This document shows, piece by piece, positions 39,769 through 52,100 of a stretch of 64,000 nucleotides of DNA. Numbering within the stretch: position 1 is the stretch's first letter; the number at the start of each line of letters is the position of its first letter. Origin of the DNA: Salvelinus alpinus (Eukaryota; Chordata; Actinopteri; Salmoniformes; Salmonidae); the NCBI RefSeq assembly GCF_045679555.1, contig NC_092096.1, forward strand, positions 30,417,624 to 30,481,623. Direction: 5' to 3'. The position numbers and the translations under genes were made by a program. The notes under the pieces were generated by a model. That model saw only the letters and a program-made list of their open reading frames with translations. It did no database searches and was not told the DNA's origin.

Positions 39769-40404
39769 GACTGTCCAGGAACCCTCATTCTATGATTTCA
39801 CAGGTCTCAATTGTTATCATCCACTGCACTTATTTCCATTGATTATTTTAGTCAACCTATGTTTTTGTCTTAAATAATTTCTATACACAGAAATGAGAAT
39901 CATAACATAACAGCGGCGCTAACATTGTAAATGCATCATAATGCAAACTCCATGGAGATTTTTTGATCCGGTTTCTGTATAATCACTTTGTGACAATTGC
40001 TGATGTAAAAAGGGCTTTATAAGTACTGATTGATTGAGACAGAACCCTCAATGTAAAAACTCTAGAATCTTGGGCATCTCTCAGAAATCTCATATCTAAC
40101 ATGTCAAACCAAGGTGAAAGTATCATGTTAGGACATGGGTTTACTTTGATCAGGGATCTTGCATGGTAAGAAACACTGCATGGAATATTCACCATAAAAT
40201 AAAATAAACTTTGATAAGCTTATCATTTATTTTGTTGTGGCATCTATGGACTCAGAAGATATGAAAGCCACAAAATATATTTGGAAAGTTTAGGTAGGAC
40301 ATCTTGAAGGACCTTTTTGGGTAGGATATTTTGAAACCTGCTGACCATGACCCAGGTCCCACCTGTCCAGATAAAGGCCTAATGTCTCTGTCTTGTACCA
40401 CCAG
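39769..40404. other. sequence upstream of the first golgb1 coding exon
   Basis: No separate gene is seen. A splice acceptor (CCACCAG, ending 40404) precedes the first coding exon, so this is probably intron between a 5' UTR exon and the start-codon exon. Confidence 0.45.
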
Positions 40405-40414
40405 TTTCGGCTAC

Positions 40415-43400
40415 ATGTTCAGCCGGCTGTCCCAGGGCTTTACCAACGTCCTGCAGGAGCTGTCTGGGGACGAGCCCCCCGATGGAGCCCCTCAGGTAAG
40501 AGAGACTCCCTCAACCCCTCACAAGCTTACATAACACGGCACATGTTTTCTGTCCTGGGCCCATATTTATCAACTGTCTCAGAGTAGTAGCGTTTAACTA
40601 GGATCAGCTCCTCTCTGTCCATAATAATAAATCCATTGTGATCTAAAAGGCAAAACTGATCAGCACTCTAACACATGGTTCCCCAAACTCGGTTCTGGGG
40701 CCCCCTGGGTGCACATTTTGGTTCTTGCTGTGTAGTGCTAGGGTAAAAACCAAAACGTGCACCCAGGGGGAGGGGGCCCCAGGACCCAGTTTGGGAAACC
40801 CTGCTCTAACGAATCACCGTTGTAGGCCTTAATGTTCTCCAAGTCCCCATATTTGTATCCACTCTTCTTCTCTGTGGCTCTGTTGCAGGATATGTTGGTC
40901 CCCCAGCTTCCCCCTGGAGATGCCCCCGGGGCCCCTGAGGAGTCTGGGCCTGGGGTGGAGGAGGAGCCCCTGGAGAGGCTGGCCCATCTGGAGCAGCTGA
41001 CAGTGCATCTCAAGGAGGTGGTCAGAGATAAGGACAGCCAGCTGGCCACCTTCGAAACGCAGCTCAAGGTGAGACCTGGGTACAGGTGGGAGTGTTTTCC
41101 TTTGGTTTTATGGGCCTGCATGTATTGTTTTGACTTTGTGTGTGTCAAATCAAATTGACACATGGTTAGCAGATGTTAATGCGAGTGTAGCGAAATGCTT
41201 GTGCTTCTAGTTTCGACCATGCAGTAATATCTAACAAGTAATATAACTTATCAATTTCACAACAACTACCTTATACACACAAGTGTAAAGGAATGAATAC
41301 GAATATGTATATAAAAATATATGAATGAGTGATGCCCGAACGGCATAGGCAAGATGCAGTAGATGGTATAGAGTACAGTATATACATATGAGATGAGTAA
41401 TGTAGGGTATGAAAACATTATATAAAGTGGCATTGTTTAAAGTGACTAGTGATACATTACATCAAGATGGCAAGATGCAGTAGATGGTATAGAGTACAGT
41501 ATATACATATGAGATGAGTAATGTAGGGTATGAAAACATTATATAAAGTGGCATTGTTTAAAGTGGCTAGTGATAAATTGATTACATAAATTTTTCCATT
41601 ATTAAAGTGGCTGGAGTTGAGTCAGTATGTTGGCATACTGCTGTGCCTTCTTCACCACGCTGTCTGTGGGTGGACCATTTCAGTTTGTCCGTGATGTGTA
41701 CGCCGAGGAACTTAACTTTCCACCCTCTCCACTACTGTCCCGTCAATGTAGATAGGGGGCTGCTCCCTCTGGTGTGTGTGTGTGTGTGCGCGTGCGCGTG
41801 CCTGTGTGTATTGATTTTACTTTGTATGCGTGTGTGAGACATGAATGCAGTGGTTTTATATGGATGTGCTCTCAATGCTTAGCTTCGATTTTTTTTCTCT
41901 CCCGTGTGGGTTGGGTTCATGAAATATTCATATTTGATGCACTTCTTGTCAAATAATGATTGTGGTCAGAAGTATATTGAGAGGATGCTGTTGTTGCTGG
42001 AACACAAGTTTCAATGCTGTGTTTGTTGGTGTGTTTACAGAGCGAAAGGGAGACAGCGGAGGCACGCTTCACTAAACTGAAGCTGCAGGCCAAAGCCAAG
42101 ATGGCTACTCTGAACAAACAAATTGCTGACCTCAAGGGGCAGGAGGGAGCAGCGGTAAGTCCTTTAGCCGAGTTCAAATAACTCCACGTTCAATAAGCAT
42201 GATTCTGATGTGTATTTTAGCTGTTATGTATTCAGTTAAAATGATGTAGATTCTTTACAGCCAGTTTGGTCTACACTAGACTATTTTGTCATCAATAACA
42301 TTTTGAAATCCTTGTCTATTTCCTGAAGAGCTCTCCAGACAACTCCTTCACCGGCTCAGCTCCTGCTGTGGAGGAGGAACTCCAGGAGCTGAGGAAGCAG
42401 CTCAGTGAGGTCTCGACCTCGACGAAGAACCTCGAGGAGCGTCTCCAGATGTCCGAACAGGCCCTGTGTGAAAAGGAAGCCGTACACACGGAGCAGGTGC
42501 CAGTTTCCTTGTCACTCTAACCATTTTCAATGAAAATGTTCCGGATTGCATTGTATTATAAAAAAGGGCCCTTCAGCTGACTGCAGAGATGTGTCATTCT
42601 TTTAGGTTCGTGTGCTTCAGGCAGTTGTCTGTGAAAAGGACGTGCGTTTCCAGGAGCAGATCCAGAAGCATGAGGACGAGCTGCTGAGGGTCACAGTGCA
42701 GAGGCAGAACGACGCCGAGCTGCAGCAGGTACAGCAGGTTCATTCTCTGACTCACTCTACACTCCCTCATACAGGCCAGGTCCTATACACTGTTTTTAGC
42801 CTGTACCCAAGCCCTTAGTGTGTGTGTTGCTAGGCTCTACGTGCAGCCCAGCGGCGTTGTGAGGAGCATGAGGAAGCCATGCGGTCACGCTGCCAGGTGC
42901 TGGAGATGCTGCAGGGGGAGCTGGACAATGCCGACCAGCAGAAACAGGTACAGACACGCTCTACTGTGCTGGTCAGTGTAGAGCCATAGTGGGAATGGTG
43001 TTTTCTCAATGAAGGTCCCACAATAGAATAACAATGCAACCTGACTGACCCTTGGGCAAAATGAGCCCATCTGAAGAGACTGACACAGAGTACTGTATTA
43101 CATTATTCACCAAGTTACTAGTGTGACAGCGGAGTGACACTGATTGAGTAAGTACATTTGGTGATTGACAAGTTGCATGTTACATAAGGGCTGAGGGGCA
43201 GACTAATTTCTCATCTAAATGCAAAATCACTGCTTTACTGGCACAGCAGAGCATTTCTCGTTGTAGACCCTACCGTCCCCGTCCTTCATCTGTCTTCATT
43301 CTCTCTCTCTCTCTGCCTCTCTTTCCCTCTCTCTCTCTCTGCCTCTCTTTCCCTCTCTGCCTCTCTCTCTCTATGCCTCTCTTGCCCTCTCTGCCCATCT

Positions 43401-46124
43401 CTGCCTCTCTGTCTCTCTCTCTCTGCCTCTCTCTCTACCTCTACTTCTACCTCTATCTCTAACTCTCCCTCCTTCTCTCTGCAGATCCTCACGGCTCAGT
43501 TCCGCCAGATGGAGGACGAGCTGGCTGAGACTGGCAGGCAGAGGGAGCAGGAGCTGGCTGAGGCTGGCAGGCAGAGGGAGCAGGAGCTGGCTGAGGCTGG
43601 CAGGCAGAGGGAGCAGGAGCTGGCTGAGGCTGGCAGGCAGAGGGAGGAGGAGAGGCAGCAGTGGGCTGGGTGGTCTAGCCAGGCCGAGGCAGAGCTGGTG
43701 GCCCTCCGAGCCAACCTGGAGGCCTCCGAGCAGGACAGAGCAGCCCAGCTAGCCAACCTGGAGGCCTTAGAGCATGACAGAGCAGCCCAGCTAGCCAACC
43801 TGGAGGCCTCAGAGCACGACAGAGCTGCTCAGCTAGCCAGTTTGGAGGCTTCAGAGAGAGATAGAGCAGCCCAGATGGAGGAGCTGACAGTGAAACTGGA
43901 GTGGGCGACTAGAGAGCGGGAGGAAGTGACCAACAGAGAAGTAGCCAGGTTGGAGAAGGAGCTTGCTGCCTTAAGAGAGGAGCATGGAGAGGGGCAAAGG
44001 GCAGGAGAGGCCCTGGCTGAGTTGTTGACAGGCCTGCGCTCTCTGGCTGGAGAGGGGGCCGAGGAGGACAGCCCTGTTTCCACCGACCCGGCCCTGTGCC
44101 TGGATACACTGCAGGCCCTGGAGGCCCGGCTGGAGAGGTTGAGGGTGGAGCAGAGGGAGAGCGAGGAACGCTGCGCCCAGGTCACCCACACTATGGAGAC
44201 ATTGCAAGGTAAGGGAACCAAATACACTATCATGCAGGTTCCGTTTATAAGTGTAAAGCATTCATGATACCCTAACAAGTGGCTTGCTTGCAGCGTATTT
44301 AATAATTGTGTTTTTCTTTCAGAACAACTGGATAAGCGCACTGCAGAAGGTGAAGAGGCTGTTGCTAGGATACAACAGCTGGAGCAGCAAATTGGAATGG
44401 TGAGCAGTCAGACGCACTAAATTAATTTAGGGTATTGTTACGACTATTAAATGAATGAAGGTAGCATGTGTTGTAAGCTTGTTTTGAATCCTGTAATAAC
44501 CTGAAAAGAAACATCAAAATGTACTTTGGGAGAAATAGCTTATATGGTTTATTATCTGTGAGCCCCAAATGTCCAGACTCTTCAGTCTGTTGTACCCATT
44601 GCTAGATTCTCTAATGTTCTTCGTCTGTTTCAGTAATTTGACCAAATGGTGGGCTCATTTTCATCTGTGTAAAAGACAAGCTATTGATGTCTTACAAGGC
44701 TCGTTATTTGAGAAGTTATGCAATGCCAAAAAAAACTATGACCAATGAACAAAGACCTATGTTAATATATGGCATCTATTTATGTCAGACAGGGAAATTA
44801 CAGTGCCTTCAGAAAGTATTCATAACACTTGACCCATAACCCACAGTTTGTTGTATTAGAGCCTGAATTCGAAATGGATTAAATATCTTTTTTGCTCTCA
44901 CCCATTCACACACAATACTCCATAATGAGAAAGTGAAAACATGTTTTTAGAAGTGTTACTACATTTATTGAAAATGAGATACAGAAATATCTCATTTACA
45001 TAAGTATTCACACCACTGAGTCAATACAGCTAGAATCACCTTCGGCACCGATTACAGCTGTGAGGCTTTGTGGGTAAGTCTCTAAGAGATTTGCACATCT
45101 GGATTGTACAATATTTACATTTTTATTTTTATTCTTCAAGCACTGTCAAGTTGGTTGTTGATTATTGCTAGACAGCCATTTTCAAGTGTGGCTATAGATT
45201 TTCAAGACGATTTAAGTCAACTGTAACTAGGCCACTTAGGAACAAAACATTAAGAACACCTTCCTAATATTGAGTTGCACCGCCCTTTTTGCGCTCAGAA
45301 CAGACTCAATTCGTCGGGGCATGGACTCTACAAGGTGTCGAAAGCGTTCAACAGGGATGATGGCCCATGTTGACTCCAATGCTTTCCACAGTTGTGTCAA
45401 GTTGGCTGGATGTCCTTTGGGTGGTGGACCATTCTTAGCGCACATGGTAAAATGTTGAGCGTGAAAAACCCAGCAGCGTTGCAGTTCTTTGCGCAAACCG
45501 GTGCACCTGGCACCTACTACCATACCCCATTCAAAGGCACTTAAATATTTTGTCTTACCCATTCACCCTCTGAATGGCAGATATACACAATCCATGTCTC
45601 ACCTGTCTCAAGGCTTAAAAATCCTTCTTGAACCTGTCTCCTCCCCTTCATCTACACTGATTAAAGTGGATTTAACAAGGGACATTAATAAGGGATCATA
45701 GCTTTCGCCTGGATTCACCTGTTCAGTCTATGTCATGGAAAGAGCAGGTGTTCTTAATATTTTGTACACTCAGTGTATATTTAAGCAATAAGGCCAGAGG
45801 TGTGGTATTTGACCAATATACCACAGCTAAGGGCTGTTCTTAGGCACGACGCAACGCTGTATATCACAAACCCCCGAGGTGCCGTATTGCTATTATAAAC
45901 TGGTTACCAATGTAATTCGAGCAGTAAAAATAAATGTTTTGTCATACCCATGTTATTTTTTACATTTATTTTTTTAACCAGGTAAGTTGACTGAGAACAC
46001 ATTCTCATTTACAGCAACGACCTGGGGAATAGTTACAGGGGAGAGGAGGGGGATGAATGAGCCCATTGTAAACTGGGGATTAATTAGGTGGCCCGTGAAT
46101 GGTTTGAGGGACAGATTGGGAATT

Positions 46125-46158
<34 letters not shown>

Positions 46159-49100
46159 ACAATAAAAGTGCCATGGGACCTTTAATGACCTCAGAGAGTC
46201 AGGACACCCGTTTAACGTCCCATCCGAAAGAAGGCACCCTACACAGGGCAGAGTCCCCAATCACTGCCATGGGGCATTGGGATATTTTTTAGACCAGAGG
46301 AAAGAGTGCCTCCTACTGGCCCTCCAACACCACTTCCAGCAGCATCTGGTCTCCCATCCAGGGACTGACCAGGACCAACCCTGCTTAGCTTCAGAAGCAA
46401 GCCAGCAGTGGTATGCAGGGTGGTATGCTGCTGACGTTATACGGTCTGATATACCACGGCTGTCAGCCAATCAGCATTCAGGGCTCGACCCACCCTGTTT
46501 ATAATTGGCATTGTGTTCTAGGTTATTGTCCTGCTGAAAGGGGAATATGTCTCTTTTGGAAAGCAGACTGAACCAGGTTTTCCTCAAGGTTTTTGCCTGT
46601 GCTTAGCTCTATTCCGTTTCTTTTTATCCTGAAAAACTCTCCAGTCCTTACTGATGACAAGCATACGCATAAGATGATGCAGCCACCACCATGTTTGAAA
46701 ATATGAAGAGTGGTACTTCGTGATGTGTTGTGTTCGATTTGCTCCAAACATAACGATTTGTATTCAGGACAAAAAGTTAATTTCTTTGCCACATTTTTTG
46801 CAGTTTTACTTTAGTGCCTTATTGCAAACAGACATGTTTTGGAATATTTTTATTCTGTACAGGCTTCCTTCTTTTCACTCTGTTAATTAAGTTAGTATTG
46901 TGGAGTAACTACAATGTTGTTATCCATCCTCAGTTTTCTCCTATCACAGCCATTAAACTCTGTAACTGTTTTAAAGTCACCATTGGCCTCATGGTGAAAT
47001 CCCTGAGCGGTTTCCTTCCTCTGCGGCAACTAAGTTAGGAAGAATGCCTGTATCTTTGTAGTGACTGGGTGTATTGATACACCATCCAAAGTGTAATTAA
47101 TAACTTCACCATGCTCAAAGGCATATTCAATGTCTGCTTTTAAAATGTTTACCCATCTACCAATAGGTTCCCATCTTTGCAAGGCAATGGAAAGCTCCCT
47201 GGTCTTTGTAATTGAATCTGTGTTTGAAATTCAATGCTTGACTGAGGGATAATTGTATGTGTGGGGTACAGCGATGAGGTAATCATTCAAAGATCATGTT
47301 AACCACTATTATTGCACACAGAGTGAGTCCCTGCAACTTATTATGTGACTTGTTAAGCACATTTTTACTCCTGAACTTATTTAGGCTTGCCATAACAAAG
47401 GGGTTGAATACTTATTGACTCAAGACATTTCAACTCTTCATTTTTAAATAATTAGAAAAATGTCTAAAAACATAATTCCAATTTCACATTATGGGGTATT
47501 GTGTTCAGGCCAGTGACACAACATTTCAATTTAATACATTTTAAATTTGGCTGTAACACAACAAAATGTGGAAAAAGTCAAGGGGTGTGAATACTTTCTG
47601 AAGGCACTGTATGTTCAATCTAATTGTTAGACAATTCCCTTCCCAAATAGAATTTGTTGACTGTGCGAAGTCACAATAGAAAGCGACAAACCCTCATTTG
47701 TGCTGTATGTGTGTGCAGTCTAATACAATATGATCTATTGGTGTGCTGTTATTTCACTGTGCTGTGAGGACTGCCCAGTCAGCACATTGAGTGTCACACA
47801 TGCTTATTCATGTGGGGAAGTCTCTCTGGTCTCTGCCCTGACTACTGGGGCAGGTCAGTCGGCCACAATCTATCTCAGAGGGGACAGCCTGAGGGACAGA
47901 GACAGTGGTTGGGTTTAATAATGCTGAGGCAGAATGTCCTCCTGTCGTTTGGGTCAAAGCAATGCTAATCGCCTCTCCACTGATCCTCTGTTATGACTGC
48001 AGCCCTGGGCTGACCTTCAGGCCCATCATAACTACAGTGTAACTACTGTGTAACTACATTACAGCTGTGTGAAACTGTTAACTCACTTAATTTTGAACGT
48101 AGTCCCACTTCAATGGGATTGATGTATTATTAAGTCATACAGTTTACACCCTCTGTGTGTTCAGAAATAACTCAGGCCTTTGTCTTTCTCTCCTAGGCTG
48201 CTAGGGAGTCATTGGTCCAGTGTGTGACTGACCCGTCTGTGGAAGAAGTGACTGATGCTGAAAAAGGTAAGGAGACCTATTTTAAAATGTGTGTTTTTAT
48301 TCTCTGAATCTAAAAGCCAACCACCAGGACCAGTCATACGTCCTTCCAGCAGCACACACCGTCTATTGATGTGTTTGCATAGGATTGGACACTGTGTGCT
48401 GTCACAGGCCCCGCTGACAACAGAGTTCGGCATAGTGATGCAGATGCGGTTACAGGCCTTACCCGTTTCACACAGTCTGTAACTAAACCTGAAAGACTGG
48501 TGGTTTAGTAGACAATACTGTCAACAGTATTGACAGTATTTGAACAGTATTGACAGTATGTTGACAGTATGTTGACAGTATGTCAATAATCATCTCAATT
48601 GTTGAATTGTTAACAGTTAGAAACACAATTCTGGAAGGAAATCTATAATATATAGGTCTAGTCATGAACTACTGGGAGGTGCCAGTGGTAGGATCGAATT
48701 TTAGGAAGCTTTAAATTCCTGCATGGGGTACATGAAAAATATCTGTTTTGGCATTTCAGGTATGATCAATTAATTGTGTATTGTGAATTAATTAGGCTGG
48801 CTATTAATTTTCATCTTTATTGATTTCCCCAGCCCAAATATTGGCTCTGGAGCAGCAGCTATTGGAGAAAGACCATGGGTTGGCTGCCCTGCGAGAGAGT
48901 CTTGTGCTGGCTGAAGAGCAGGGCTCAAATGATGCGTTCAAGGTAAGCGCTGATCAGATTCTAGACCAGAGTGAGGACACTGCCATGGCCCCCTGCGACA
49001 GTCCTACAGTGCTGCCAGACCTCCTAGAAGACACGCAAGAGGAGGACACCACCCTGGTGGCAGAGGATAGGTCAATCCTGTCAGTCTCCGCTGATAACGA

Positions 49101-52100
49101 GAGCAGTCCAGAGCTCATTGAACCCCAGTCTGACTCTCCCGGAGAAGCTAAGGGGGCCTCCTCTGATGAGATGGTCACTAGCAGTGACTCCGAGGTGGCC
49201 CACAGCAGCTGGACCCTCCTAGAGGCTGTGAACCAAGATGAAGGTCAGCAGTCGCCTCCCATACTGCAGGGCTTTGGCCAGCTCCAGGTGCAATCCTGGG
49301 AAGAGAACAGCTCTGAGCAGGAAACATCCACAGTCCAGGTGGAGTCCTCATCAGTCATCATCCGTGAGACTGTGCAGGTGCACCTCAGCCAGCAGGGGGC
49401 GACCCTCTTTGACTCTGACTCTGCCCCTGGACAGGTGTTTGCCCAGGCCCTAGCAGATGAGCTGCAGAACAGGTACAGTGAGCTCATGGTTGAGCTCCAG
49501 AGACTGAGAGAGGCTGCCTCAGAGTCACAGGAGAGAACCCAAGGCCTTGAGGAAGAGATTCGGTCCCTGGCAGCTGCCAAGGATGAGGCAGAGTCCAAGG
49601 CCCAGAGATATGAGGAAGAGCTCCAGTCAGCCAGCTCACAGATGGACACGGTGGCCCAGCACAGTTGCTCTGACTTGGAGAGGCAGAGCATGGAGATGCA
49701 TCTCCTGGAGGAGCAGCTGGCCAGCCTGCAGACAGAAGGCCGCTCCAAGGAGCAGCAGATCCAGGCCCTGCAGGCAGACCTGGACGAGGCTCAGCGCTCT
49801 CTCTCTGAGCAGGAGGGCCAGGCCAGGATGCTGAGCGCCCAGCTGGAAGAAGGGGAGATCACCTCCTCTGAGCTGGAGCAGAAGCTCCAAGACATGGAGG
49901 CCAGCCTACTGGACATCTCCCAGGCTAGGGACATGGCCAAAGCTGTACTGTCTGAGAGGGACACGGAGATTAACGAGCTGCAACTGCGCATCACCCAGAA
50001 AGAGCAGGAGATGATGGAGCTGAGCAATGGCATGTCTGCCAAACTACTCCAGACCGGTGAGGAGAAGTTCCTGATGAGCACTGAAGTCAAGAAACTGAAG
50101 GAGCAGATAATTGAGCTTGAGAAAGCTGGAGAAAAGGAGAAAGCGACAGGGGAGAGTCATGTAGAGGATGGTGATGAGCTCACTAGTTTGCGAAAGGACA
50201 AAGAGGATCTGACAACCCAAGTGGCCACCATTAAAAAGAGGTTGCAGGCAGCCCTGGTGCAGCGCAAAGAGCTGATGAAAAAAGTTACAGAGTTTGAGAA
50301 AGAGGCAGATCAAAGGAAAGGACAGGTAGGGATAGCAACAGAGGAAGCCTCTGCAAGTGTACCAGCTTTAGAAAAAGACAGAAAACAAGAGGTTATGGCA
50401 ATTGAGACTACTCTCGAAGAGTTCAGACAAGCCTTGAGGTCCAAAGAAGAGGCCATGGAGGTTTTGGAACAGAAAATCAGCCAGCAGGATCAGGTTCTGG
50501 AAGAGACACTTGAAATGAACAGAAGGCTGAGTGAGGGAGCTCAGCAGACTCCAGAGGCTGACACCTCAGCTGAAATCCCTGGGTTGCAGTCCCAGGTGGC
50601 CTCACTGGAGTCAGATTGCGAAACACTGCAAAAGAAACTCCAGGAGGCCCAGGACTCTCGCAAAGACACCATCCGCAAGGCCAAAGAAAAGGACAGGCAC
50701 CACCGCGAACAGCTAAAACAGCAAAAGGAAGAGTACAACGGGCTGTTGGAGCGTTTGGAGGAGCAGGTTGGTGAACGAGATGGGCTGTTGACTAGACTGA
50801 GAGAGCTCGAGGAACTGCAGGCACAGAAAGAGGTGAGCACAGAGAAGGAAGTACATGCCGAGCTGGAGACCAACCCTGCAGCGGAGAAGATTGAGAAGCC
50901 AGCTGCAGGAGATTGGGTCCAGGAAGACTGGGTGGACTTTGCCGCCCCTGAGAATGAAGCACAACAACGAGGTGATAAACCCATTCCCAGTGCTGAGGAA
51001 CCCTCTCAGGTACTTTCAGCTGACATTGAGGCCTCATTACAAGCTCTGAAAGAAGAGGTCCAGGCTGAGAAGGCATCTTGTACAGAGTTGGAGGGCCAAC
51101 TGCAGGAGAGCCAGGCTAGCCTGGCACTCAGGGAAAGTGAGCTTCTAGAGCTGGGCAAAGAGCTGCAGGCCCTGAGAGAGAAGGAGAGCCAGATTGAACA
51201 TGTCTATGAGGAGTTGGAGGCTCTGAGGGAGAAGTGTCTCCAGGCTCAGACCTATGCAGAAGCTGTGAAAGCAGAGTTGGAGGCTGCGGCCAAAGGAGCC
51301 GCCTCAGACTCCGCTGAGTCCACCATTGCCATCCTGCAGACAGAGGTGGAGGAATTCAAGCAGTTCCTGAGCAACAAGAACGATGAGATCATGGAGCTTA
51401 GCCAGCAGCTGGGTGAGCAAAGCTCTCTCCTCCAGTCCATGCAAGAGACAGTGTATGAGAAGGACCAGTCGATCGCCTCCCTGCATGAAGGCCTGAGAGC
51501 AGAGAAGGAAAAGAGCCAGAGACTGGAGGCCGAGGTCCCCCAGAGGCAGGAGGAAGAGAAGCGCAGCGAGGCCAAGATCCTGCAGCTTCAGCAGAAGCTC
51601 AAGGCCGCCCTTATCTCCCGCAAAGATGCCCTCAAAGAGAACAAAAGCCAGAAAGAGGAGTTGGCCTCCACAGAGAAAGTCATCACTGAACTGCAGCAGA
51701 AGATGGAGGCTAGAGAAGTCGAGCTGGAGAAGCTGAGAGCAGAAAGAGCGAGGCTGATAGAGGAGGTTGATCGGACCTTGGTGGAGAACCAGAGCCTTGG
51801 AGGGTCCTGCGAGAGCCTCAAGCTGGCCATGGAGGGTATGCTGACAGAGAAAGACTTCTGTAAAAGAGAGGCCGAGTCTGCCAAGGAGGAGGCTGCCCGG
51901 GCATGCAGAGAATGTGAGGAGAAGGTGCATGGGATGAAGGATGAGTATGAGACTCTGCTAAAGTCCTATGAGAACGTGAGTGATGAGGCAGAGCGTGTGA
52001 GACGTGTGCTGGAAGCTGCTAGACAGGAGAGGAAGGAGCTTGTTGCTAGAGCCAGGACCCACGAGGCAGCCAGGCAGGAGGCTGAACGGCAGAAAGAAGA

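Larger units (their letters stand above)
44801..47609. mobile_element. TA-flanked DNA transposon (Tc1/mariner type), 2.8 kb with nested inserts
   Basis: The left end CAGTGCCTTCAGAAAGTATT and right end AATACTTTCTGAAGGCACTG are inverted, and both are flanked by TA (44799-44800 and 47610-47611), the target-site duplication of this superfamily. The interior has no intact transposase but contains at least three other elements (45235-45778, 45786-46503 and, inside the latter, 45950-46437). It fills most of golgb1 intron 8. Confidence 0.88.

Noticed and set aside
40331-40414. Upstream in-frame Met extending giantin by 28 residues
   Set aside because: A splice acceptor at 40404 lies between it and the family-conserved start MFSRLSQG, and the extra residues resemble nothing in giantin.
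45236-45562. 108-codon minus-strand frame with a transposase-like C-terminus
   Set aside because: Not a gene in its own right; it lacks the catalytic domain and belongs to a non-autonomous element.
46340-46437. 5S rRNA gene
   Set aside because: Only parts of 5S are recognisable, with the centre altered and a long unrelated body attached; better explained as a 5S-derived SINE.
49245-49748. Long minus-strand open frames across the giant golgb1 exon
   Set aside because: Shadows of the sense frame; Ser/Leu/Cys-rich composition is what complemented Glu/Gln/Leu coiled-coil codons give.
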